Shown here piece by piece: positions 1 to 5,525 of a stretch of DNA of 7,620 bases. The position numbers and the translations under genes were made by a program. Source of the DNA: an uncultured Flavobacteriales bacterium (GTDB lineage Bacteria; Bacteroidota; Bacteroidia; Flavobacteriales; Crocinitomicaceae). The stretch covers positions 1 through 7,620 of the forward strand of contig CAMLIF010000148.1 in assembly GCA_946479985.1 (NCBI GenBank), given 5' to 3'. The notes under the pieces were generated by a model. That model was not told where the DNA came from and searched no databases. It was given only the letters and a program-made list of their open reading frames with translations. Numbering within the stretch: position 1 is the stretch's first letter; every line of letters starts with the position of its first letter.

Positions 1-99
1 CTTTAAAATTGAACAATCCGGCTTCGGAAGGCCTCCCACAACGCTTATGCTGAAGCTTGTGCCATCGCTAAAGCTAGGGCGGCATGCGATCAGCGAAGG

Positions 100-211
100 C
101 ACAAATGCACAAATTAAAAATGGCGCTTACATTTCGACATGCTCAATGACCGCCAGCCGCCATTGGATTGCGTGTTAGAATGTTCCCAATGTGCTACTCG
201 GCTTCGCTCGT
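100..211 (-). repeat. Left arm of composite inverted repeat flanking the GxxExxY gene
   Basis: Read on the minus strand, this arm has three blocks in order. Block A (211 to 192) contains the core cgaagccgag. Block B is 36 bp (159 to 124), starting cggctggcggtc and ending gaaatgtaagcg. Block C is 15 bp (114 to 100), atttgtgcatttgtg. The same blocks in the same order occur on the plus strand at 722-857. Blocks B and C are identical between the arms and are separated by 9 unrelated bases in both; block A matches at 18 of 20. The A-B spacer differs (32 bp here, 57 bp in the other arm). Block B includes a 'cattgagcatgtcgaaatg' stretch that resembles, from memory, a dispersed intergenic repeat common in Bacteroidota genomes (tcgacaagctca type). 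No coding function is seen in 1-222. Confidence 0.75.
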
Positions 212-222
212 AGCCGCCGCCC

Positions 223-606
223 TCATTCTGAAGTTCGAATAATTCTTTTGTATTGCAGTTTCTTCTGTCGGAAATTTACAAGAAGACCCAATTCCAAACC
301 GGCAACCGCCAGGTAATTAATCGTCTGTTCGTAATGTTCTCCTATTATTTGTGATACAGCTTTTGCTTCGAGAATAATACAATCGTAAATTAGAAAGTCA
401 GCATAATAATGATGAGGTAAAATAATGTCTTTATAATGTACTTTGAATTGTACTTCCCGCTGGAAAGGAATTCCATTTTTCGCCAATTCATATTCCAGGG
501 CATCTTTATATACATTTTCAGAAAACCCGTTTCCAAGCTCATTGTGTACATCCATGCAGCAGCCAATAATCTCGTAACATTCGTCTTTAAGTAAATAGTC
601 GTTCAT
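223..606 (-). CDS. GxxExxY protein (PD-(D/E)XK nuclease-like fold)
   Basis: A 127-aa protein of the GxxExxY family, small bacterial proteins assigned to the PD-(D/E)XK nuclease superfamily whose biological role is not established. The signature lies in 'GFSENVY' (Gly27, Glu30, Tyr33). The nuclease-like core follows: Asp70 in 'YADFLIYD', then Glu80-Ala-Lys82 in 'ILEAKAV', giving the D...ExK arrangement. After it comes a QxxxY element (Gln94 to Tyr98 in 'EQTINYL'), which assists catalysis in other members of the superfamily. The C-terminal 'LGLLVNFRQKKLQYKRI' is typical of the family. The length is normal and the motif set complete, so the gene looks intact. I chose ATG at 606; an upstream in-frame TTG at 621 would add five residues but is less likely. 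It is the only gene in the first 945 bp and sits between inverted copies of a non-coding repeat. No clear promoter or terminator was found. Family confidence is high; nuclease activity is inferred. Confidence 0.9.
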   Translation of the reverse strand: MNDYLLKDECYEIIGCCMDVHNELGNGFSENVYKDALEYELAKNGIPFQREVQFKVHYKDIILPHHYYADFLIYDCIILEAKAVSQIIGEHYEQTINYLAVAGLELGLLVNFRQKKLQYKRIIRTSE

Positions 607-721
607 AATCTTAAGATCCAAAAAAAGTTCATTTGTAAATCTTACGTTTGTCTAAAAATCAATTCATTAGCTTTCTCATAAAACTCTTTAACACGCTATC
701 CAATTTCGACCTATCTGCCCA

Positions 722-857
722 ACGAGCAAAGCCGAGAAGCATACTGCGTTTCCATTATATTTCTGAGTTCTTCCCTGAGCATAAGCGTGAAACGCATCGG
801 CTGGCGGTCATTGAGCATGTCGAAATGTAAGCGATGCTAAACATTTGTGCATTTGTG
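722..857 (+). repeat. Right arm of composite inverted repeat
   Basis: This arm is the inverted partner of 100-211. Block A lies at 722-741, block B at 798-833 (36 bp, identical to the other arm), and block C at 843-857 (15 bp, identical). Blocks B and C are 9 bp apart in both arms. Over the 60-bp B-to-C stretch only the 9-bp linker differs. The A-B spacer here is 57 bp and contains agcataagcgt (778-788), which recurs inverted at 41-51, outside the left arm. The last bases of a spurious reading frame fall in block B. Confidence 0.75.
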
Positions 858-880
858 GGAAGTTATGTGCCGTCATTGCT

Positions 881-900
881 GCGAGCGAAGCCGAGCAGCG
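881..900 (+). repeat. Additional solitary copy of repeat block A
   Basis: This 20-bp stretch has the core gcgagcgaagccgag and matches block A of the left arm at 17 of 20 positions. It is the third copy in the first 900 bp, and blocks B and C do not follow it. Its isolated presence suggests that block A can occur independently of the composite repeat, as dispersed short repeats do. Confidence 0.5.
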
Positions 901-945
901 CGCTTCGATTGAACGAAAAGAAGAGTTAGCGGTATACCACCCCGT

Positions 946-2802
946 ATGAAACACTTTTTACTCCCAATAACAATCATCATCATTTCCGCATTCGCGGGTT
1001 TTAGCGGCTTCGCGCAGGACACTATTTATGATACCGGAAAATCTCTGGATAGCAGCATTCAACCAACCCTCATCCTGGACCTGCAGGAGCATTATATCGG
1101 CTGTAACCACAGTCATAATTGTTGTGAGATACATTGCGGCTGTTGCGGGCAGTTGAATCGGCGACAGTACTATGATACAATCTATTATCCGGCAGAAGCT
1201 GGCGTGCAGCGAATCACGGTTGTGGAACGTTATAAATATGCTTTGACCAACGATTTGCTTCCGGTGCATTTCCGTTTCCGGACAGCCGGCGGAGCATGGA
1301 GTAAGAAATATTATTGCGCGGAAAATATAGACAATGTGGAACGTATCTACGGCGAAGGGTTTTACAATTACCCGGCTGAAATGGAAGCCGCTTACCGAAC
1401 AGCAAACAGGATGCTGGTGGTAGATGAAACCGGCGATTTTTCCATGATCGATCTGCAGGGGAATGAAAGGGAGGTTCCTTTTCTCGTCAATAAACCTCTT
1501 GGAAATGGCGTTTTTCTTTCCTGTATCATTGTTGCGGATAGAAGGTTGTGGGGATTTTCGGATGGGAAGGGACACAAAACCGGCCCGTTGATGTTCAGCT
1601 CTATCGGCAGTTTTGATGAAGCTGGGTATACAGTTGCAGAATATTTTCCTATTGCTCAGAGAAATCCATTTTACAGAATTTCGCAGCGCTACGTTATTGT
1701 TGACCGCAGCGGGAAAATTGTTTCATCACAAAGATTTGATGCCTTAAAAGCTGTTGGTACTAACCGGTTTATAACTGGCAATACGTGGAGCGAATGGGGC
1801 CAGTGTTCTATGCTTATCGACGGAACAGGGAAGGAGCTCACACCCGCAGATTATACTTATTTCTCAAAGTATTCAGAAGGATTGCTCTTTGCCCGGAAAA
1901 CCGATTCCACGTTTGTGTACCTCGATATGAACGGCCAAGAAGTGATCAGCATGAATGGCAACTACGGACACGATTTCCACAACGGCCTGGCTGCGGTTCA
2001 GCAGAAAGACCGGAACACCGATGGAGGTCACTGGCTTTGGGGATTTATTGATCTTACGGGGAAGCTGGTCATCGACTACCAATTCACCGAAGTGAAGCCT
2101 TTTTACCAGGGTGTTGCCCCTGTTGCAGTGCGCATTACGCCCCATGAGGTTAAATGGCAGCTGGTCAACAAAAAAGGAGTTTCCATTACGAACAAGGAAT
2201 ACTTCGGAATGGATGAATTCAAAAACGGCTATGCAAGGGCAGAAGGAGTTGGCGGAATGACACTTGTTGATACGAAAGGCAATGAGTTGTTTCCATCGAA
2301 TTATTCGGGAGAACGTTTTGGAACAAAAGACAGTTGGTTTATCCATGGACTTATGATCCGGAGTTTTCGATACAAAGACAGCACGCTGGAAGTCATTGAT
2401 GAAAAGGGAAAGCAGGTACTCGATCTGAAGAATTACATCGCCGGTAATTTTACACGTATTCCGGAGATTACGAATTATTCCATTATTCCAATGGAGAATG
2501 AGACAGAATATTTTCCATACATCCGGGTATACAAAAAAGACGGAATCGAATCTATCCTGGACCTGAAAGGAACCGTTTTGTTCGAAGGAAAGTACAAACA
2601 ACTCGCGGTACAGTCAGATTCCATTTGCATCGCCTGGACAAATACCGACGTACATATCGTTAATCTCAAAACGGGAGCCATCATTGCCACATACGTTGCT
2701 AATCAATTCAACGGAATAGAAGACGGAATTATTAAAGTAAGAAACAACAAGTACGGCTATGATTTTTTTGACCTGGAAGGGAAACAGGTGGAGGAGTATT
2801 AG
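946..2802 (+). CDS. Secreted WG-repeat protein with N-terminal Cys/His motif (paralogue 1)
   Basis: A 618-aa exported protein with no enzymatic motif that I recognise. Residues 1-23 form a Sec signal peptide (hydrophobic ITIIIISAFAGF core, probable cleavage at GFA|QD). Residues 53-67 hold a dense motif C-x-H-x-H-x-C-C-x3-C-G-C-C (Cys53, 59, 60, 64, 66, 67; His55, His57) that looks suited to metal binding or disulfides. Next is a conserved block at about 68-123 ('YDTIYYP', 'RITVVERYKYA', 'VHFRFR'). From about 160 to the C-terminus the protein is built of about a dozen degenerate WG-type beta repeats. The clearest is at 365-393, 'WGFIDLTGKLVIDYQF' followed by 'GVAPV'; others lie near 250, 288, 325, 405, 440, 483, 536 and 605. 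WG repeats are thought to form beta-rich binding surfaces; the ligand is unknown. The chain ends in a repeat, with no sorting domain or membrane anchor. The next gene is its paralogue. The start is the only ATG giving a full signal peptide. Confidence 0.9.
   Translation: MKHFLLPITIIIISAFAGFSGFAQDTIYDTGKSLDSSIQPTLILDLQEHYIGCNHSHNCCEIHCGCCGQLNRRQYYDTIYYPAEAGVQRITVVERYKYALTNDLLPVHFRFRTAGGAWSKKYYCAENIDNVERIYGEGFYNYPAEMEAAYRTANRMLVVDETGDFSMIDLQGNEREVPFLVNKPLGNGVFLSCIIVADRRLWGFSDGKGHKTGPLMFSSIGSFDEAGYTVAEYFPIAQRNPFYRISQRYVIVDRSGKIVSSQRFDALKAVGTNRFITGNTWSEWGQCSMLIDGTGKELTPADYTYFSKYSEGLLFARKTDSTFVYLDMNGQEVISMNGNYGHDFHNGLAAVQQKDRNTDGGHWLWGFIDLTGKLVIDYQFTEVKPFYQGVAPVAVRITPHEVKWQLVNKKGVSITNKEYFGMDEFKNGYARAEGVGGMTLVDTKGNELFPSNYSGERFGTKDSWFIHGLMIRSFRYKDSTLEVIDEKGKQVLDLKNYIAGNFTRIPEITNYSIIPMENETEYFPYIRVYKKDGIESILDLKGTVLFEGKYKQLAVQSDSICIAWTNTDVHIVNLKTGAIIATYVANQFNGIEDGIIKVRNNKYGYDFFDLEGKQVEEY
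1102..1146 (+). other. Cys/His-rich motif coding segment, paralogue 1
   Basis: Encodes residues 53-67, C-N-H-S-H-N-C-C-E-I-H-C-G-C-C. Six cysteines and two histidines of these 15 residues are at the same positions in the second paralogue, while the intervening residues vary. This pattern indicates selection on the Cys/His ligands themselves. I do not recognise it as a named zinc-finger, ferredoxin or copper motif. Confidence 0.75.
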
Positions 2803-2809
2803 CATAATT

Positions 2810-2844
2810 AAAATGGAAAGAATGACAATTTGTCGTCTCCCCCT
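2810..2844 (+). repeat. Direct repeat downstream of paralogue 1
   Basis: This 35-bp stretch just after the stop codon begins aaaatgg and ends in gacaatttgtcgtctcccc plus ct. It matches 4844-4878, downstream of the second paralogue, at 32 of 35 positions. Both copies lie just after the stop codon and run into a C/G hairpin, so the spacer belongs to the duplicated unit together with the gene. Confidence 0.8.
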
Positions 2845-2855
2845 TTGGAGGGGGA
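2838..2855 (+). terminator. C/G-rich hairpin after paralogue 1
   Basis: The sequence tccccctttggaggggga can fold into a 7-bp stem with a 4-nt loop, 36 bp after the stop codon. No T-run follows it, so it is a weak candidate for intrinsic termination. It may instead be an RNA-stabilising hairpin, or part of a dispersed C5/G5 intergenic repeat of a kind common in Bacteroidota genomes. Confidence 0.4.
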
Positions 2856-2934
2856 TTAACGCTTACGCCGAATCCAGTTTTTGATACAAACACCCTCCAG
2901 CTCGTAATGATTTCCAGGAAAATATTCGTTCCAT

Positions 2935-2970
2935 CCTCCCCCTCTTTCCCCCTCCGAAGGGGGAGGTTTT
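2935..2970 (+). terminator. Second C/G-rich hairpin with short T-run before paralogue 2
   Basis: The arms cctccccct (2935-2943) and agggggagg (2958-2966) are perfect inverted complements (9 bp). An alternative shorter stem lies in ccccctccgaaggggg (2948-2963). The right arm is followed by tttt, the layout of an intrinsic terminator, though the T-run is short. The 18 bases 2958-2975 (agggggaggttttgatcc) recur exactly at 4883-4900 after the second paralogue. Confidence 0.45.
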
Positions 2971-3026
2971 GATCCCCGTTCTCTTAATAAATCCTCTTGA
3001 TAATCAGTAATTAATAGTTTTACATT

Positions 3027-4835
3027 ATGAAATATCTAACACTCATCATTTGTCTCCTAAGCCTTTCGAAAATTTCTTTTTCACAGGAAGGCGACACGTC
3101 AACGATTCGGCTTATTAACCGGAATCAGGGAATCGAATCGGATAGCACGATGATTCAGACGATTACTATTCTACAGGCAGACTTTATTCGTGCTGACTGC
3201 GCGCACGGACATATTTGTTGTGCTGTTGGCTGTGGCTGCTGCGAAGAATTGAACCGCCAACAGATCTATGATACCATTTACAGCCCGGTGAAGAACGGTG
3301 TTCGGCGTATTACCGTGGTTGAGCGTTACCGATATGCAAATTCCAATGATCTGCAGGCTGTTCATTATCGTTTTAGAAAGGGAAGCGGGAAATGGTCGGA
3401 GAAATATTACCCGGTCCATATCCATAGCGGGCTCGATTATAAGCGTATCGACAAGAAATTCGGTCAGTACCCGAATGAGGCAGAAAGCAACTACGCAAAA
3501 GAAAACCAGGTTTTGGTTTACACGGCCACGCGCGAATACCTGCTTATCGACCTCGAAGGAAACCAGGTTGCATTTAAAGTCCACGGTTCCACGAAACTTA
3601 CTGAGAATCTGTATTTATCATCAGTACTTGTTGGTACAAAGCAGCTATATTGTTTTACACCTACTGCCGGAACTGCTCTTTCCCGATTGAAATACAGCTC
3701 GGTCGATTCGTTTAATGACGAAGGTTTTGCAATAGTCCATGATATCCAGGGATACAGTGGGCTCGTAGACAAAACGGGAAGAGAAGTTGTTCCGTGTGTT
3801 TATTCCCGGTTGACAAAAATAGGTCCTGACCGTTACAGTGTTTCGCCTATTGATCACAATGATTATTCCATCATCAATTCGAACGGGAAAACCATTACCA
3901 CCGAACTATACGGTCATATGGGGGAGTATTCGGATGGGTTAGTGTTTGCGAAACAGGCAGATGACTTATTGGTTTATTTAGACATTAACGGGAAAGAGGT
4001 TATTCAGTTAGCCGAAGGCTGGGGTTACGATTTCAATGATGGAATGGCTGCCGTTATGCATGATCCGGGAGAGCCGGGCGGAAACGATGTACTTTGGGGA
4101 TTCATTGATAAAACCGGGAAACTGGTTATTGATTATCAATTCTATAGAGTGTATGATTTTCAGAATGGAGCAGCACCAGTGTGTACCGGGAAAATAAACG
4201 GGGAAGTCTGGAAAGTAATCGACAAAACCGGAAAGATGATCTCGCCAACAACGTACACCAATATGGAACCCTTCAAAGGCGGAATAGCTAAAATAATTAT
4301 CGGCGGTAAAGGTTTCGGGTTCATCGACACAACCGGTCGGGAACTGATGCCCTGTATTTATAGCGGGGTGGATAATGGAACACGCGACAGCTGGGAATTT
4401 GACGGGAAGATAATCCGTTCCACACTTTTTAAGGACAGTACATTGGAGTTGGTTGATCGTTATGGAAAGCAAATACTGGATCTTCATAAATACCGTTACG
4501 CGAACTTTATTCCGAAAAATTATGACGAGAATACTTTTTATCCGTTCATCCAGGTTTTGAAATACAATCAATTACTTAATCTCATTGATCTAAACGGAAA
4601 GGAACTTCTTGCCGATGATTATTCGCATTTCTATATCTATTCCGATGATATAGCGGTGGGACATAAAGGTGACGAGCAGTTTTTGATCAGTTTAACTACA
4701 GGGAAAGTCATTAAGACTTTCGGAACATTACGCATTGCCAATATCAGTAACGGAATAGTCTCTGTTTTGAAAGAGAATGAATACTACCGGTACGAGTTTT
4801 ATGACCTGGAAGGGAAGAGGTTGAAGGAGTATTGA
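3027..4835 (+). CDS. Secreted WG-repeat protein with N-terminal Cys/His motif (paralogue 2)
   Basis: A 602-aa paralogue of the preceding gene, alignable end to end. Residues 1-19 form a Sec signal peptide (probable cleavage at SFS|QE). The Cys/His motif is at 58-72 (Cys58, 64, 65, 69, 71, 72; His60, His62). The best-conserved block follows at about 73-128 ('YDTIYSP', 'RITVVERYRYA', 'VHYRFR', 'KYY'). WG-type repeats fill the rest. They are more canonical here than in the first copy: 'GLVDKTGREVVPCVYSRL' at 245-262, 'WGFIDKTGKLVIDYQF' at 357-372, 'WKVIDKTGKMISP' at 395-407 and 'GFIDTTGRELMPCIYSGV' at 431-448. Later repeats (about 475, 520, 591) are degenerate. 'KDSTLELVD' near 469 and the closing 'DLEGKRLKEY' match the paralogue closely. 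The predicted location is periplasm or outside; no membrane anchor or C-terminal sorting domain is seen. The two copies have diverged well beyond a recent duplication. The function is unknown, most plausibly binding. Confidence 0.9.
   Translation: MKYLTLIICLLSLSKISFSQEGDTSTIRLINRNQGIESDSTMIQTITILQADFIRADCAHGHICCAVGCGCCEELNRQQIYDTIYSPVKNGVRRITVVERYRYANSNDLQAVHYRFRKGSGKWSEKYYPVHIHSGLDYKRIDKKFGQYPNEAESNYAKENQVLVYTATREYLLIDLEGNQVAFKVHGSTKLTENLYLSSVLVGTKQLYCFTPTAGTALSRLKYSSVDSFNDEGFAIVHDIQGYSGLVDKTGREVVPCVYSRLTKIGPDRYSVSPIDHNDYSIINSNGKTITTELYGHMGEYSDGLVFAKQADDLLVYLDINGKEVIQLAEGWGYDFNDGMAAVMHDPGEPGGNDVLWGFIDKTGKLVIDYQFYRVYDFQNGAAPVCTGKINGEVWKVIDKTGKMISPTTYTNMEPFKGGIAKIIIGGKGFGFIDTTGRELMPCIYSGVDNGTRDSWEFDGKIIRSTLFKDSTLELVDRYGKQILDLHKYRYANFIPKNYDENTFYPFIQVLKYNQLLNLIDLNGKELLADDYSHFYIYSDDIAVGHKGDEQFLISLTTGKVIKTFGTLRIANISNGIVSVLKENEYYRYEFYDLEGKRLKEY
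3198..3242 (+). other. Cys/His-rich motif coding segment, paralogue 2
   Basis: Encodes residues 58-72, C-A-H-G-H-I-C-C-A-V-G-C-G-C-C. All six cysteines and both spaced histidines match the first paralogue. The extra His at motif position 11 of the first copy is Gly here, so only C-x-H-x-H-x-C-C-x3-C-x-C-C is conserved. Confidence 0.75.
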
Positions 4836-4843
4836 TAGAATTG

Positions 4844-4878
4844 AAAATGGGAGGAATGGCAATTTGTCGTCTCCCCCT
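4844..4878 (+). repeat. Direct repeat downstream of paralogue 2
   Basis: This is the partner of 2810-2844, matching at 32 of 35 positions with all three differences being A/G. It starts 8 bp after the stop codon and leads into the hairpin at 4871-4890, as the first copy leads into its own hairpin. Confidence 0.8.
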
Positions 4879-4894
4879 CCAAAGGGGGAGGTTT
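4871..4894 (+). terminator. C/G-rich hairpin with short T-run after paralogue 2
   Basis: The sequence ctccccctccaaagggggag folds into a perfect 8-bp stem with a 4-nt loop, followed by g and tttt. It lies 35 bp after the stop codon and is the best intrinsic-terminator candidate in the window. If active, it separates the WG-repeat genes from the FKBP gene. Its left half matches the first hairpin after paralogue 1 and its right half matches the second one there. Confidence 0.5.
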
Positions 4895-4947
4895 TGATCC
4901 TCTTCTTCTTAATGATCCCTTTTAATAGCCGCTTATTTTCTAATCGC

Positions 4948-4978
4948 TTTACTATATTCTTCTTAATTCGTAATTTGG
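4948..4978 (+). promoter_or_regulatory. Possible Bacteroidota-type promoter for the FKBP gene
   Basis: TTTA at 4948-4951 and TAATTTGG at 4971-4978 are separated by 19 bp, resembling the TTTG-N19-TAnnTTTG consensus of Bacteroidota housekeeping promoters with a mismatch in each box. The downstream box lies 25 bp before the ATG at 5004, which would give a short leader. The match is imperfect and the region is AT-rich, so it could be chance. Confidence 0.35.
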
Positions 4979-5003
4979 CGTTCGTAATCAGCAATTCTGT
5001 CAA

Positions 5004-5450
5004 ATGAAATACTTATTCGTCCTTTCGATTCTCTTTCTGGCTTTTTCGTCTTGTAAAAAAGACCGCAGGCTTCAATCTGAAAAAGATGAGGACACCATCA
5101 AACAATACATTTCCGATCACGGTTTGAATGCTACCGCTACAGGTACAGGATTGTATGTGGTTGAAACAACGCAGGGAACCGGTTCATCGTGTACCAAGTA
5201 TTCGAATGTAAAAGTGAGTTACAAAGGCTACTATACAAGTGGCGAAGTATTTGATGAAAGCACTGCCGGAATTGAATTCAACTTACAAAATGTTATTTCC
5301 GGATGGACAGAAGGAATTCCTCATTTCCAGGAAGGTGGTGAAGGCATTTTACTGATCCCGTCGAGATTAGGGTATGGTGAAAACGGATCAGGAACTGTTC
5401 CGGGAAACACCGTACTGATCTTTGATGTGAAGCTGATTGATGTGCTTTAG
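5004..5450 (+). CDS. FKBP-type peptidyl-prolyl cis-trans isomerase lipoprotein
   Basis: A 148-aa prolyl isomerase of the FKBP class, which speeds cis-trans isomerisation of X-Pro bonds during folding of exported proteins. Residues 1-16 form a lipoprotein signal with lipid-attachment Cys17 in 'AFSSCKKD', so the mature protein should be anchored in the envelope facing the periplasm or the surface. After a short linker ('YISDHGLNATATGTGLYVV') one FKBP domain spans about 56-148. Aligned to human FKBP12, the pocket residues are present: Tyr73 (VSYKG), Phe83-Asp84 (VFDES), Phe92, Val97-Ile98, Trp101, Tyr124 (GYG) and Phe140 (IFDV). It should therefore be catalytically competent. GldI of gliding flavobacteria is also an FKBP lipoprotein, but I see nothing that identifies this one as GldI. 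It starts 168 bp after paralogue 2 and is followed 75 bp later by a secreted hydrolase, possibly co-transcribed. Confidence 0.93.
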   Translation: MKYLFVLSILFLAFSSCKKDRRLQSEKDEDTIKQYISDHGLNATATGTGLYVVETTQGTGSSCTKYSNVKVSYKGYYTSGEVFDESTAGIEFNLQNVISGWTEGIPHFQEGGEGILLIPSRLGYGENGSGTVPGNTVLIFDVKLIDVL

Positions 5451-5525
5451 AGGAAAGAGGAAAGTTGCACAGTGGAAAGGAGTAAGAGTGCGAATTTTGT
5501 CGTTCCCTTCTTCAAAATTTCAGGT

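Larger units (their letters stand above)
607..945. other. Intergenic region of 339 bp, mostly repeat sequence
   Basis: This stretch separates the divergently oriented GxxExxY gene and first WG-repeat gene. It contains the right arm of the inverted repeat (722-857) and one further copy of block A (881-900). The only plus-strand reading frame of note (648-830) begins at TTG and ends inside block B of the repeat, so I do not regard it as a gene. I see no convincing TAnnTTTG-type promoter upstream of the gene at 946, although one must exist for it somewhere here. No tRNA or other structured RNA was recognised. Confidence 0.6.

Noticed and set aside
607..621. Upstream TTG start for the GxxExxY protein, adding residues MDLKI
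   Set aside because: An ATG at 606 lies directly in front of the conserved region, and the family does not need the extra residues.
648..830. A 60-codon plus-strand open frame upstream of the first WG-repeat gene
   Set aside because: It starts at TTG, has no family resemblance, and its C-terminal third is translated from the dispersed repeat block B. It is best seen as chance coding in repeat DNA.
100..900. Insertion sequence or integron-like cassette
   Set aside because: There is no transposase or integrase, no recognisable target-site duplication, and the inverted arms have unequal internal spacing. I report only inverted composite repeats.
1873..2601. Long antisense open frame (242 codons) opposite paralogue 1, with another at 958-1575
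   Set aside because: The plus strand encodes a protein with a signal peptide, WG repeats and a conserved paralogue. The antisense translations have no recognisable domain and are shadows.
2997..3022. Promoter-like TTG and TAgtTTTA upstream of paralogue 2
   Set aside because: The spacing is only 15 bp and both boxes depart from consensus in AT-rich DNA, so I did not call it.
4008..4571. Antisense open frame of 187 codons opposite paralogue 2
   Set aside because: It overlaps a well-supported gene and has no recognisable features. An antisense frame at the matching place in paralogue 1 reflects shared plus-strand codon patterns (the two translations look alike around the WG repeats), not an independent gene.
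5472..5525. GTG start giving an 18-residue extension to the hydrolase
   Set aside because: The extension would bury the signal peptide behind a polar leader. ATG at 5526 gives a standard Sec signal at the N-terminus.
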